Shown here: one piece after another, positions 34,864 to 44,785 of the stretch | Layout: each line of letters opens with the position of its first letter | Position numbering within the stretch: position 1 is the stretch's first letter | Source of the DNA: Rhizobiaceae bacterium | GTDB taxonomy: Bacteria > Pseudomonadota > Alphaproteobacteria > Rhizobiales > Rhizobiaceae | NCBI GenBank assembly: GCA_025698895.1 | Contig: JAILWO010000001.1 | Span: 1,461,001 to 1,525,000, forward strand | Reading direction: 5' to 3' | DNA length: 64,000 nucleotides | Program-made: the position numbers and the translations under genes | The notes under the pieces: generated by a model | The model's database searches: none | Seen by the model: the letters and a program-made list of their open reading frames with translations, nothing else | Told to the model about the DNA's origin: nothing

Positions 34864-35621
34864 AATGTCCCTCCATCGGCGATCAGAACCTGGGCCGTGA
34901 CGGCGCGCGCCGCGTCCGAAGCCAGGAAGAGGCAGGGGCCGACCATATCCTCGGCCTGCAGTTCGAATTTCAGGCACTGGCGTGCGATATGGGATTTCAG
35001 CCCTTCCTCCGTGACCCACAGACTGCGCTGCCGCTCGGTCATGACCCAGCCTGGCGCGATCGCGTTTACGCGGATACCGAACGGGCCGAGATCGCCGGCC
35101 AGCCCCTTCGTCAGGCCGACGATGCCCGCCTTGGCGGCGGTGTAGGCGGGCATGCCGGGATTGTTGATCATGTAGGCGGTCGAGCTGAAGTTCACGATCG
35201 CGCCCTTGCCGGCGGCCTTCATCCCCTCGACCACCGCCTGGACGGCGAAGAACTGGTGCCTCAGATTGACGGCGTGGTTGGCGTCCCACGCCTCGACGGT
35301 CATGTCCTCGATCCGGTGCCGGTCGTCGCGGGCGGCGTTGTTGACCAGCACTCCGACCGGGCCGTGCGCCAACGCCGCCTCGGTGGCGGCCGCCCGCAGC
35401 GCGCCGACATCTCTGAGATCCGCCTGGAAGAAGAGCGGACGTGGCAGCCCTTCCCTCTCCAGCCGGTCGAGGAGCGCTTCGCTCTCGCCGGTGGCGACAT
35501 CGATGAAGGCGACTTGCGATCCCTGACGCGCGAAGCCCTCCGTCAGCGCCGCCCCGATGCCGCTGCCGCCGCCGGTAATGAGCACCGAGGCTCCTGCGAG
35601 GTCGGAATAGTTCGCGGCCAT
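34860..35621 (-). CDS. SDR aldose 1-dehydrogenase (xylose/galactose type)
   Basis: 253 residues. It has the Rossmann motif TGGGSGIGAA, the canonical catalytic set with Tyr-Lys in MPAYTAAKAG, and DDRH, NLRH and ARQCLK segments shared with Caulobacter xylose dehydrogenase. Oxidises a pyranose to the lactone that the coupled lactonase hydrolyses. Which sugar (xylose, arabinose or galactose) is not settled. A CTAGA/TCTAG dyad at 35648-35670 upstream may be an operator. Confidence 0.85.
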   Translation of the reverse strand: MAANYSDLAGASVLITGGGSGIGAALTEGFARQGSQVAFIDVATGESEALLDRLEREGLPRPLFFQADLRDVGALRAAATEAALAHGPVGVLVNNAARDDRHRIEDMTVEAWDANHAVNLRHQFFAVQAVVEGMKAAGKGAIVNFSSTAYMINNPGMPAYTAAKAGIVGLTKGLAGDLGPFGIRVNAIAPGWVMTERQRSLWVTEEGLKSHIARQCLKFELQAEDMVGPCLFLASDAARAVTAQVLIADGGTL

Positions 35622-35690
35622 GGTGATCCTTCCCCTGCGGGTGGATGCTAGATTATCCCTGCAGGTCTAGGAAGGGATGCCACGCGACAG

Positions 35691-37070
35691 TCAGGTTGTG
35701 AAGTCGCCCTTGGCGTCGTTCGAAGGCGCCATCGGTCCGAGGTCGATGCGCTTCGGCTTGTCGATCGCGGCGAGCGCGTCCTGGGCCTGGACCGGCCTGC
35801 CGAACAGGTAGCCTTGTCCGCCATCGCAGCCGAGCAGCATCAGCCGACGCGCCTGCGCCTCGGTTTCGACGCCCTCGGCCACAGAAACCATGCCGAGCCC
35901 GTCGCACAAGGACAGGATCGCCCGCACGATGTGCTCGGATGCGCGATCATCGTGGATCGGCGACACGAAGGCGCGGTCGATCTTGAGCTTGTCGAAGTGG
36001 AACTCCCTCAACCGCCCGAGCGAGGACTGGCCGGTGCCGAAATCGTCCAGCGCAACCCGGATGCCGGCTGCGTGCAGATCGTCCATGATCTTGCGGGCCG
36101 AAACGGGGTCGTTCATCAGGCCGGTCTCGGTGATCTCGATCTCCAGCCGCCTGGGATCGAAGCCGGTCCTGTCGAGGATCGACAACAGCTGCAGCCCGGT
36201 ATTGTGATCAACCAGCTGCGAGGGCGAAAGGTTGAAGGACAGGAACAGGTCAGACGGCCAAGTTCCCGCCGCCGTGGTTGCCTTCTGCAGAAGCAGCTGC
36301 GACAGCGGGCCTATGATGCCGCGTTCCTCGGCGATGGGAATGAAGACGCCGGGCGAAATCGTGCCGAGATCCGGGTCGGTCCAACGCGCCAGCGCCTCGA
36401 ACCCGACCACCTTGCGCGTCTTGAGGTCGACGATCGGCTGGAAATGGGGCGCCACCTCGCCGGCGGCGACCGCGCGGCGCAGCGCCTGCTCGATGCGGGT
36501 GACGTGCTTGGCCGCCTCCTCCATTTCCTGCGTGTAGACGACGACGCGACCCCGGCCCGACCGTTTTGCCTGGTAGAGCGCGGTCTCGCACTTGTCGATC
36601 AGCTTCTCGGCCGTGTCATCCCCGAAATAGAACAGGGCGCAGCCGACAGAGGCCGAGAGCCGCGCGGTACGGTCGCCGATATCGTATGGAGCCGAAAGAA
36701 TCTCGATGAGCATGCGCGCCCGCTTGACAAGCGACTCCGCCCCGAAAACCATGGGAAACAGGAAAGCGAATTCATCCGCGCCGATGCGGGTCACGGTTGA
36801 TGCCTCATCCATGGCCGCCCTCAGCCGCATCGCCACCTGGGTCAGGATGTCGTCGCCGGCGCCACGTCCGAACAAATCGTTGATCGGCTTGAAGCCGTCG
36901 AGGTCGACCACGCCGACCGCGAAGGGCGCGGGATCGTCCGAACGTTCGGCGATCAGGCGCTCGATCTTGTCGACGAAGCGACGGCCATTCCCCAGCCCGG
37001 TGAGGGGATCGGTAAACGCCAGTTCCTGGACGGTCGAGGGCGAGGCCGCGCCCGGTGAAAAATGCATCAT
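35691..37070 (-). CDS. GGDEF-EAL cyclic-di-GMP protein with degenerate GGDEF
   Basis: 459 residues, cytosolic, no sensor domain or membrane span. The cyclase domain (about 15-178) carries GADEF at 97-101 in place of GGDEF, so synthesis is likely reduced or lost. The phosphodiesterase domain (about 195-455) retains EAL (225-227), the FNLSPSQ asparagine, EITE and DDFGTG (342-347). Expected main activity is cyclic-di-GMP hydrolysis, with the GADEF domain perhaps regulatory. Confidence 0.88.
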   Translation of the reverse strand: MMHFSPGAASPSTVQELAFTDPLTGLGNGRRFVDKIERLIAERSDDPAPFAVGVVDLDGFKPINDLFGRGAGDDILTQVAMRLRAAMDEASTVTRIGADEFAFLFPMVFGAESLVKRARMLIEILSAPYDIGDRTARLSASVGCALFYFGDDTAEKLIDKCETALYQAKRSGRGRVVVYTQEMEEAAKHVTRIEQALRRAVAAGEVAPHFQPIVDLKTRKVVGFEALARWTDPDLGTISPGVFIPIAEERGIIGPLSQLLLQKATTAAGTWPSDLFLSFNLSPSQLVDHNTGLQLLSILDRTGFDPRRLEIEITETGLMNDPVSARKIMDDLHAAGIRVALDDFGTGQSSLGRLREFHFDKLKIDRAFVSPIHDDRASEHIVRAILSLCDGLGMVSVAEGVETEAQARRLMLLGCDGGQGYLFGRPVQAQDALAAIDKPKRIDLGPMAPSNDAKGDFTT

Positions 37071-37187
37071 CGTTTTGCCGCAGGGACTCCGGGTTTCAAG
37101 CTGTCATCAAAGTGTTGAGGAAGCGTATCAAAGGCGGCCATTCCCGCATGACCGGCCTTTCAGAATAAGCCGGCTCTGCGTCTGATA

Positions 37188-38960
37188 TCATGGTTGAACG
37201 CGCCAGACCCGGATAGGTTCGGCGGATGCCTCGTCGACCGTCTCGAGCCAGCTGGGTACGCGGCCGTCCGCGAGACCGGCCAGCAGTCCTTCAGGTGCCG
37301 CCTGCGCCAGGAAACGCGTCTCGGAGTTGGAAGGACAGACGGCGAAGAAATCGACTGCCGCCGCCCGCGCCATCTCCTCCGCTTCGGCCGGACCAGCTAG
37401 CCAGATGTCGAGGGCGGCAAGGTTGCCGTCGATGTTGCGATGATAGGGGCCGGCCAGCGTCCGGTGATGCGTATGGGCCAGCATCGGGGCGCCAAGGTTC
37501 GAGATGACGAGCACCGTCGCCGGCTTCAGCGCCCCAATCGCGGCGAAGGCCGTCCTGGCCGTGCAGGAGGCCTCGGAGCCGGGGCGGTGCTCCTCGCCTA
37601 TCCCGTCGCCTGCCTTGACCGCTGTCGCTGTCGCGGCCACCGCCGCGGCCCACACCATGTTGAAGGACACCAGCCAGGCCGCCGCCGTCCGCAATGCGAA
37701 GGTCGTGCTGGCGGACCTCTCCTGCCGCTCGCGCCAGGCGGCAACCCACGCCGCGAGCGGGACCACCGCCAACGGCAGGACAAGATAGGACCCTCGCACC
37801 TGCCATAGCGAGAACGCCAAGGCGGCGGCGATCATTCCGCCTATCATTGCCTCGCCGGCAGATAGGCTCCTCTTGGCTGCGGCGGCCGCCAGCACGAACA
37901 GCGCCACCAAGGGCGTGGCGTAGAAACGCGCGAGGGCAACGGGCTCGTCGGGAAACAGGTCGAAGACAGACTGCGCTTCAACGACCCTGTCGAGCCATAG
38001 CGTGCGAAGCCGTTCCGGCAGGCCGGCATAAGGGTCGGCGATGCAGCCGGGGAACGCCAGGGCGATCACCAGGCCGATCCCCAGACCGAGTGCGGCCAAC
38101 GCGGCGAGCCGGACCGGCATCCGTGCAGACCCGGCCGTGACGGCAATCGCCGAGAGGCCGAGCCCGGCAAGGATTGCGGGCACGGCCTGCGCCAGCGAGA
38201 AGGCATCGCAGACCGGCGTCCCCCAGCGCGTTGGCGCCACCGTCGCCATGAACGCCAGCGCGGAGACGCCGGCGAAGCCAATCCCGTAGCCGCTCGCCAA
38301 TTGCGCCGTGGCCTGTGGCCGCGCAGCCAAGGCGAGCGCGACGGCGACGCCTGCCGCCGCCACCAGCGGCAGCGTCTCCATCCCGATGGCGATCATCAGC
38401 GCCGCGGCCGCGCCGGCGGCCAGTCCGGCGTTGCGCCCCGCGCCCGGCACGGCCAGGCAGGCGGCTAGGCCGAGCGTCAGGGCCACCTGTACATTGTGGT
38501 GGTCGAACGTCCCCGGCGTGAACAGGCCAGACAGGTGCAGCGTCACGCCGCCGATGATCGCGGCCGGCAGCATGGCGCCGGCACCCGCCAGCGAACGCGC
38601 GGCATGGATGATGAAGCCCAGCGACAGGGCGAACAGCAAGGTCGGCCAGGCGATCGCGACCAGCACCTCGGCGCCGGCCTGGCCCAGCAGCGGCGAGACC
38701 GCGACGATCAGCAGCGCGATCGGCGCGTCGACCAGTCGCGACCAGTGCATTTCGAAGCCGCCGGCAAGCCCCATGCGGTACTGCATCGGGTCGAACCAGC
38801 CCTGCCCGGCGATCAGGTCTCGCACGACGACCACCCGCATCACCGAATCATTGTCGAGGCTCGAATCGGCGAGACTCGGCAGGCCCTCCGCACCATGCAC
38901 GGCGAGCGCAACGATCGCGGCCAGGATGGCGATGGCCGGTATGGACGGTGTATGGCGCAC
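37188..38960 (-). CDS. GT-C-type membrane glycosyltransferase (polytopic)
   Basis: 590 residues with about 12 hydrophobic spans. The first outer loop has LDNDSVMRVVVVRDLIAG (about 35-52) with acidic residues and MHWSRLVDAP, like polyprenyl-phosphate-sugar-dependent GT-C enzymes. A soluble C-terminal part (about 440-590) contains HTHHRTLAGPYHRN. It is divergent from the GT2 and GtrA genes, 113 bases away, forming a likely three-part glycosylation set. Acceptor unknown. Confidence 0.7.
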   Translation of the reverse strand: MRHTPSIPAIAILAAIVALAVHGAEGLPSLADSSLDNDSVMRVVVVRDLIAGQGWFDPMQYRMGLAGGFEMHWSRLVDAPIALLIVAVSPLLGQAGAEVLVAIAWPTLLFALSLGFIIHAARSLAGAGAMLPAAIIGGVTLHLSGLFTPGTFDHHNVQVALTLGLAACLAVPGAGRNAGLAAGAAAALMIAIGMETLPLVAAAGVAVALALAARPQATAQLASGYGIGFAGVSALAFMATVAPTRWGTPVCDAFSLAQAVPAILAGLGLSAIAVTAGSARMPVRLAALAALGLGIGLVIALAFPGCIADPYAGLPERLRTLWLDRVVEAQSVFDLFPDEPVALARFYATPLVALFVLAAAAAKRSLSAGEAMIGGMIAAALAFSLWQVRGSYLVLPLAVVPLAAWVAAWRERQERSASTTFALRTAAAWLVSFNMVWAAAVAATATAVKAGDGIGEEHRPGSEASCTARTAFAAIGALKPATVLVISNLGAPMLAHTHHRTLAGPYHRNIDGNLAALDIWLAGPAEAEEMARAAAVDFFAVCPSNSETRFLAQAAPEGLLAGLADGRVPSWLETVDEASAEPIRVWRVQP

Positions 38961-39073
38961 CAGCTTTCCTCGAGAAATGTCGTCGAAGGTTAGCGCGACG
39001 CCCTAAACTTCACCTTAACGTCGATTGGAGAAAATCATGTCAGGCCGCGCGGCGCGCGGCGCGGAGACCGCTC

Positions 39074-40072
39074 GTGAACGACACCGCCAAGCACCATGCT
39101 TTTCCCGGCCTGACGATTGCCGTGCTGGTTCCCTGCTACAACGAGGAAGCCACCGTCGCCGACGTGGTAAGCGGGTTCGCGGAGGCGCTGCCGCAGGCCT
39201 CGATCCATGTCTACGACAACAATTCGTCGGACCTCACGGCGCTGAAGGCGCGCCAGGCGGGCGCGCTCGTCGTGCGTGAGGCCCGTCAGGGCAAGGGTCA
39301 TGTCGTGCGGCGCATGTTCGCCGATGTCGAGGCCGACCTGTATGTCATGGCCGATGGCGATGGCACCTATCGGCCGGAGGACGCGCCGCTGCTGGTGGCC
39401 ACGCTCATCACCGAGCGCGCCGATATGGTAGTGGGCACGCGCGCCGGTGTCAGCGCCGATGCGGGGCGCGCCGGTCACGCCTTCGGCAACCGGCTTTTCA
39501 ACCGCCTCTATACCGGCCTCTTCGGCCGTGATTTCACCGACATCTTTTCGGGCTACCGCGTCTTCTCGTATCGTTTCGTCAAGAGCTTTCCGGCGGTGTC
39601 GGGGGGATTCGAGATCGAGACCGAAATGTCGGTTCATGCCTCGCAGCTTCGTCTGCCGGTGGCTGAGGTCGAACTGCCCTATGGCCGCCGCCCGGCCGGC
39701 TCGGCCTCGAAACTGTCGACCTGGCGCGACGGTGCGCGCATCCTGGCCATGTTCGCCATGCTGCTCAAGGAGACGCGTCCGGCGCGCTTCTTCGGCGCGC
39801 TGGCGGCGCTCGCCATGATCGCCTCGCTCATGCTCGGCGCGCCGGTACTTGCCGAATACGCCATGACGGGACTGGTGCCGCGCATGCCGACCTGGATCCT
39901 GGCGGTGGGCCTCGGCGTCACGGCGTTGATGCTGGCGGCGACAGGGCTAATCCTCGATTCGGTGGCGCGCGGGCGTGCCGAAGCCAAGCGCATGGCCTAT
40001 CTGGCGCTGCCGCCCGTACGATCCTCCCGAGCCGACGCCCCACGCGTGGCCGCCGTCACGAGAGCGGCGTGA
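39074..40072 (+). CDS. GT2 polyprenyl-phosphate glycosyltransferase (GtrB/DPM1-like)
   Basis: 332 residues. The N-terminal GT-A domain has VLVPCYNEEATV (about 18-29) and a DGDGTY motif near 98 for nucleotide-sugar binding; two C-terminal membrane spans (about 236-258 and 272-294) are typical of GtrB. Expected to move a sugar from a nucleotide donor to undecaprenyl phosphate. GTG start at 39074 with GGAGACCGCTC upstream. Its stop overlaps the GtrA start (GTGA). Confidence 0.85.
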   Translation: MNDTAKHHAFPGLTIAVLVPCYNEEATVADVVSGFAEALPQASIHVYDNNSSDLTALKARQAGALVVREARQGKGHVVRRMFADVEADLYVMADGDGTYRPEDAPLLVATLITERADMVVGTRAGVSADAGRAGHAFGNRLFNRLYTGLFGRDFTDIFSGYRVFSYRFVKSFPAVSGGFEIETEMSVHASQLRLPVAEVELPYGRRPAGSASKLSTWRDGARILAMFAMLLKETRPARFFGALAALAMIASLMLGAPVLAEYAMTGLVPRMPTWILAVGLGVTALMLAATGLILDSVARGRAEAKRMAYLALPPVRSSRADAPRVAAVTRAA

Positions 40073-40443
40073 AACGCTTCGCCCGTTTCGGCCTCGTCGG
40101 CGGGGTGGGTTTCGTCGTCGACGCGACCCTGCTTGCACTGCTCATCCATGTCGCGGGCCTCGGGCCTTTCGCCGCGCGCGCGGTCTCGGCCTCGCTGGCG
40201 ATCCTGGCGACCTGGCGGCTCAACCGTGCGCTCACCTTCGGTCCGGGGCCGCGCCGGCAGGCGGTCGAGGGCGTGCGCTATTTCGGCGTCGGAACCGCGA
40301 GCGGCCTGCTCAACGTAATTGTCTATGCCGCGGTTCTGCTGGTCTGGCCGGCCGTGCCACCGCTGGCGGCGCTCGTCGCGGCCTCGGCCGCCGCCATGGC
40401 TGCCTCCTTCCTCGGCTATTCACGACTGGTCTTCGCGCGCTGA
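40069..40443 (+). CDS. GtrA-family membrane protein
   Basis: 124 residues, four predicted spans, with the GtrA signatures RFGLVGGVGFVVDATLLALL and the RYFGVGTASGLLN segment. Proposed flippase for undecaprenyl-phosphate-sugar. GTG start overlaps the GT2 stop. Partner of the GT2 enzyme; together with the divergent GT-C gene it may complete a GtrABC-like system. Confidence 0.87.
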   Translation: MKRFARFGLVGGVGFVVDATLLALLIHVAGLGPFAARAVSASLAILATWRLNRALTFGPGPRRQAVEGVRYFGVGTASGLLNVIVYAAVLLVWPAVPPLAALVAASAAAMAASFLGYSRLVFAR

Positions 40444-40520
40444 ACAAGTCGACCGCCAGCCCATTGGCAGCGCGACCGCCAGTCTCTAAATGGGCGTGAC
40501 CTGATGCCGGAGCCCGTCCC

Positions 40521-41465
40521 ATGCCGCTTTCCGTCGCCGTCCAGATGGACCATGTCTCTACGATTTCGATCGCCGGCGACACGACCTTCGCGCTCTCGCT
40601 GGAGGCGCAGAAGCGCGGCCACCGGCTCTGGCACTACACACCCGACCGGCTGACGCTCGCCGACGGCAGGGTGGTTGCACGTGCCGAGCCCATGTCGCTG
40701 CGCGACGTCAAAGGGGACCATTACGAGCTTGGCGAGCCGGAGCGGCTGGATCTTTCACAAATGGACGTGGTGCTGCTCAGGCAGGATCCGCCCTTCGACA
40801 TGAACTACATCACCACCACGCACATATTGGAGCGCATCCATCCCAAGACGCTTGTCGTCAATGACCCGGCCTGGGTGCGCAACAGTCCCGAAAAGATCTT
40901 CGTCACCGAGTTCGCCGACCTGATGCCGGAAACGCTGATCACGAAGGACCCGAACGAGGTCGCCGCCTTCCGGAAGGCGCATGGCGACATCATCGTCAAG
41001 CCGCTCTACGGCAATGGCGGCGCCGGCATCTTCCATCTCAGGGACGACGACCGCAATCTCGCCGCCCTGCTCGAACTCTTCGGCCAGATGTTCCGCGAAC
41101 CCTATATCGTGCAGCGCTATCTCAAAGAGGTGCGTGAGGGCGACAAGCGCATCATCCTGATCGACGGCGAGCCCGTGGGCGCGATCAACCGCGTGCCGGC
41201 CGAGCATGATTCACGCTCCAACATGCATGTCGGCGGGGTCGCCACGAAGACCGAATTGACCGACCGCGAGCGCGAGATCTGCGCCCGCATCGGCCCGGAA
41301 CTGAAACGCCGAGGCTTCGTGCTGGTCGGCATCGACGTGATCGGCGGTTACATGACAGAAATCAACGTCACCTCGCCGACGGGCGTGCGCGAGGTGGCGA
41401 AGTTCGGCGGCGCCGACATCGCCGCCCTGTTCTGGGACGCGGTGGAAGCGAAGCGAGCGAAATGA
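40521..41465 (+). CDS. gshB: Glutathione synthetase
   Basis: ATP-grasp ligase joining gamma-glutamylcysteine and glycine, 314 residues (usual size). The N-terminal [20 protein letters not shown], the GNGGAGIF grasp loop (about 170-177) and C-terminal [11 protein letters not shown] are hallmarks of bacterial GshB. It stands alone after gtrA with a 77-base gap. Confidence 0.96.
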   Translation: MPLSVAVQMDHVSTISIAGDTTFALSLEAQKRGHRLWHYTPDRLTLADGRVVARAEPMSLRDVKGDHYELGEPERLDLSQMDVVLLRQDPPFDMNYITTTHILERIHPKTLVVNDPAWVRNSPEKIFVTEFADLMPETLITKDPNEVAAFRKAHGDIIVKPLYGNGGAGIFHLRDDDRNLAALLELFGQMFREPYIVQRYLKEVREGDKRIILIDGEPVGAINRVPAEHDSRSNMHVGGVATKTELTDREREICARIGPELKRRGFVLVGIDVIGGYMTEINVTSPTGVREVAKFGGADIAALFWDAVEAKRAK

Positions 41466-41654
41466 AGCAGGCGCTGTTTCCGCATCTGCTACGAGGGGCG
41501 CCTCGCACCACGGACACCATTGCGGACATCCCGAGCGCAGCGCAGGCGCGACCCGAACCTATCCGGACGCCGCCGTTGGTGCCGTCCCTGCTTCCCGTCC
41601 ACGTTATCGAATCAGGGACCGTCAGGTCATCTCTGAGTCCAGCGTTGATGCCCC

Positions 41655-43187
41655 TCACGCCGCCTGGGCCAGCCTTTCGCCCGCTACGCGGTAGGAAATC
41701 GCCTCGGCCAGATGGATGCGGCCGACCGCATCGGCGCCGTCGAGATCGGCCAGGGTCCGGGCGACCTTGAGCACGCGGTGATAGGCGCGCGCCGACAGGC
41801 CCATCCGGTCGCTGGCGTCGGCCAACAGCGCCGCGCCCGCCGCGTCCGGACGCGCCATTTCCTCGATCAGCGCCGCCGGACAGCGCGCATTGGTGGCACC
41901 CGCCGGCAGGCCCGCCTCGCGATAGCGTTCGGCCTGCAGCACGCGGGCGCGCGCCACGCGCGCCGCTACGGCCTCGCTCGTCTCCGAACGCCCGGGCCGG
42001 ATCAGGTCGGCCGCGCTGACCGCCGGCACCTCGACGCGCAGGTCGATGCGATCCATCAGCGGCCCTGAAATACGCGCCTGGTATTCGGCGCGGCAGCGCT
42101 CGCCGCGTGCGCAGCGGTGGCCGGGTTCGCCCGCCATGCCGCAGCGGCACGGGTTCATCGCGGCCACGAGCTGGATGTTCGCCGGATAGGAGACGCGATG
42201 ATTGACGCGGGCGATCACACATTCGCCGGCTTCGAGCGGCTGGCGCAGCGAATCCAGAACTTGCGGCGTGAACTCGGGAAGTTCGTCGAGGAACAGGACG
42301 CCATTGTGCGCCAGCGACACCTCGCCAGGCCGCGCCCGCAGCCCGCCGCCGACCATCGCCGCCATCGAGGCCGAATGGTGCGGCGCGCGGAACGGGCGCC
42401 GGTCCGACAGCCGACCGTCGGTCAGTTCGCCGGCGATCGAGGCGATCATGGAGACTTCCAGAAGTTCGCGCGGCTGAAGCGGCGGGAGGATCGACGGCAG
42501 CCGCTCGGCCAGCATGGACTTGCCTGAGCCCGGTGGGCCGACCATGAGAAGATTGTGGCCGCCGGCGGCCGCGACCTCGAGTGCACGCTTGGCGCTTTCC
42601 TGTCCCTTGATATCGGCGAGGTCGGCGAGCGTGGCGGTTGCGGCCCTGATCGCCGCTTTCGGGCGCGAGAGCACTTGGGTGCCGCGGAAATGATTGGCCA
42701 TCGCGATCAGGCTGCGAGGAGCGACGATGTCCATCTCGGCATCCGCCCACGCCGCTTCCGGCCCGCAGTCATGTGGGCAGATCAGCCCCTTGCCGAGCGC
42801 GTTGGCGCCGATCGCGGCGGGTAGCACACCGGCCACCGGGGCGATCGTGCCGTCGAGCGCCAGTTCGCCGAGCACCGCATAACCCGCCAGCGCGTCGCCC
42901 GGAATGGCGCCGAGCGCGGCCATCAGACCGAGCGCGATCGGCAGGTCATAGTGGCTGCCTTCCTTGGGTAGGTCGGCGGGCGCGAGATTGACCGTCACCT
43001 TCTTGGCCGGCATGGCCAGCCCCGAGGCATGGAGCGCGGCCTGCACCCGCTCGCGGCTTTCGGCCACCGCCTTGTCACCCAGCCCCACGATATGCATGCC
43101 CATCTTGCCGGGAGCGACCATGACCTGGACATCGACCGGCACGGCCTCGATGCCGTGGAATGCGATGGTCCGCACCCGTGCTACCAT
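41655..43187 (-). CDS. comM: YifB/ComM-family Mg chelatase-like AAA+ helicase
   Basis: 510 residues. The N-terminal YifB domain begins MVARVRTIAFHGIEAVPVDV. Walker A GPPGSGKS is at about 217-224, and a Cys-rich insert is seen near NPCRCGMAGEPGHRC. ComM is a branch-migration helicase in natural transformation; in rhizobia its role is inferred. ATG at 43187 has GGCGGGGACC upstream; a start 13 codons earlier is possible. Confidence 0.92.
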   Translation of the reverse strand: MVARVRTIAFHGIEAVPVDVQVMVAPGKMGMHIVGLGDKAVAESRERVQAALHASGLAMPAKKVTVNLAPADLPKEGSHYDLPIALGLMAALGAIPGDALAGYAVLGELALDGTIAPVAGVLPAAIGANALGKGLICPHDCGPEAAWADAEMDIVAPRSLIAMANHFRGTQVLSRPKAAIRAATATLADLADIKGQESAKRALEVAAAGGHNLLMVGPPGSGKSMLAERLPSILPPLQPRELLEVSMIASIAGELTDGRLSDRRPFRAPHHSASMAAMVGGGLRARPGEVSLAHNGVLFLDELPEFTPQVLDSLRQPLEAGECVIARVNHRVSYPANIQLVAAMNPCRCGMAGEPGHRCARGERCRAEYQARISGPLMDRIDLRVEVPAVSAADLIRPGRSETSEAVAARVARARVLQAERYREAGLPAGATNARCPAALIEEMARPDAAGAALLADASDRMGLSARAYHRVLKVARTLADLDGADAVGRIHLAEAISYRVAGERLAQAA

Positions 43188-43381
43188 GGTCCCCGCCTCG
43201 CCTTCGCCTACCTGACCTATAGTCAAGCAGAAGCGGCGGAATAAATCAAGAACACTTCAGGAACAATCGGACGCTGGGCGTGCAATCCGGTTGCGGTGGG
43301 TTGCGGATGCGGAACGCCTGGACACCCGCCTCCGTCACGATGCCAGCCATGACGGGGGGGCGGTGCCGTCCACCCATCGTC

Positions 43382-44758
43382 CTATCGCGGTGGCGTGCCG
43401 TTGGCTGCCAGAACCTCGCCGGCCAGATAGAGCGATCCCCCAATCAGGATGCGCGGCGGCGGCTCGCGGTGGTCCCATGTGTCACGCAGGAGCATCAGCG
43501 CGTTGCCGACCGTATCCACAGGCTCGGCCGACAGCCCCGCCGCATGGGCGCGGGCGGCCAGTTCCGCGTTCGGCACGCCGGCGTCGCTGGAGCGCACCGG
43601 TACGGTGAAGACATGCCTGGCCATGCCGTGGAAGGCGTGGAAATAGCCTGTCTGATCCTTGGTGTCGATCATGCCGCTGATCAGGAAGAGCGGCCTGGGA
43701 GAGCGTTCCTCCAGCTCGGCCAGTGCCTCGGCGACGACCGCGCCCGCGCCCGGGTTGTGGCCGCCATCGAGCCATATTTCCGCGCCTTTGGGCGCCAGCG
43801 CCGTCAGCCGGCCCTCGGCGAGCTTCTGCATGCGGGCTGACCATTCCACGCCGGTCATGGCGCGTTCGGCTCCGCCATGCGAGACGGCGAAGCCGGCCGC
43901 CTTGACCGCGGCAATCGCGGCGGCCGCGTTGGCGAGCTGGTGACGGCCGACGAGGGTGGGGCGCGGCAGGTCCATCAGCCCGTCCTCGTCCTGGTAAACC
44001 ATGCGTCCGGCCTCCCCATAGGCGAGGAAATCCTGCCCGTAGACCAGCGCCGGTGCGGCGAGCCGCGCGGCCGTGTCGGTCAGCACGCCGCGCGCGGCGT
44101 CGAACTCCTGCTGGCCGATCACGACCGGCACGCCGGGCTTGATGATGCCGGCTTTCTCGGCCGCGATCAGTTCCACCCTGTCGCCCAGATAGGCTTCGTG
44201 GTCGATCGAGATCGGCATGATCAGGCTGACGGCGGGGCGCGAAATCACATTGGTCGCGTCATAGCGGCCGCCGAGCCCGACCTCGATGATCGCCGCGTCG
44301 GCCGGGTGCTCCGCAAACAGCAGGAAGCCGGCCGCCGTCAGGATCTCGAAAACGGTGATTGCCTCGCCGCCATTGACCGCGGCCGCGCGGGCCACCGCCT
44401 CGGCAAGGGCCTCGTCTCCGACCAGCTGGCCGCCGTCCGGCGCCCCCAACCTGTAACGCTCGTGCCAGTTGACCAGATGCGGCGAGGTATGGACATGAAC
44501 GGAGCGGCCTTCCGCCTCCATGAGCGCGCGCGCGAAGGCGGCGGCCGAGCCCTTGCCGTTGGTGCCGGCGACATGGATCACCGGCGGCAGCCCGTCCTGC
44601 GGGTCGCCAAGCTTAGCCAGGAGCCGCCTCACACGGTCGAGCGACAGATCAAAGCCCTTGGGATGCATGCCCATCAGCCTGCCGATCTCGCGCGCGGCGG
44701 CGCTCTCCTGCGTCACGGGGTCTTCGCCCATGGCGGGCGCCTTGCGGGGGAGCGACAT
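43382..44758 (-). CDS. folC: Bifunctional folylpolyglutamate/dihydrofolate synthase
   Basis: 458 residues. Mur-ligase-type ATP loop GTNGKGS at about 65-71, with the omega-loop and C-terminal domain WLDGGHNPGA (near 341-350). Adds glutamate to dihydropteroate and folates. It lies 27 bases after accD, as in many Rhizobiales. Confidence 0.95.
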   Translation of the reverse strand: MSLPRKAPAMGEDPVTQESAAAREIGRLMGMHPKGFDLSLDRVRRLLAKLGDPQDGLPPVIHVAGTNGKGSAAAFARALMEAEGRSVHVHTSPHLVNWHERYRLGAPDGGQLVGDEALAEAVARAAAVNGGEAITVFEILTAAGFLLFAEHPADAAIIEVGLGGRYDATNVISRPAVSLIMPISIDHEAYLGDRVELIAAEKAGIIKPGVPVVIGQQEFDAARGVLTDTAARLAAPALVYGQDFLAYGEAGRMVYQDEDGLMDLPRPTLVGRHQLANAAAAIAAVKAAGFAVSHGGAERAMTGVEWSARMQKLAEGRLTALAPKGAEIWLDGGHNPGAGAVVAEALAELEERSPRPLFLISGMIDTKDQTGYFHAFHGMARHVFTVPVRSSDAGVPNAELAARAHAAGLSAEPVDTVGNALMLLRDTWDHREPPPRILIGGSLYLAGEVLAANGTPPR

Positions 44759-44785
44759 GATGTATTTTCCGAGGAACGGCTAATC

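Noticed and set aside
41466-41654. Short plus-strand frame between gshB and comM
   Set aside because: No ribosome site and atypical composition; runs into comM antisense.
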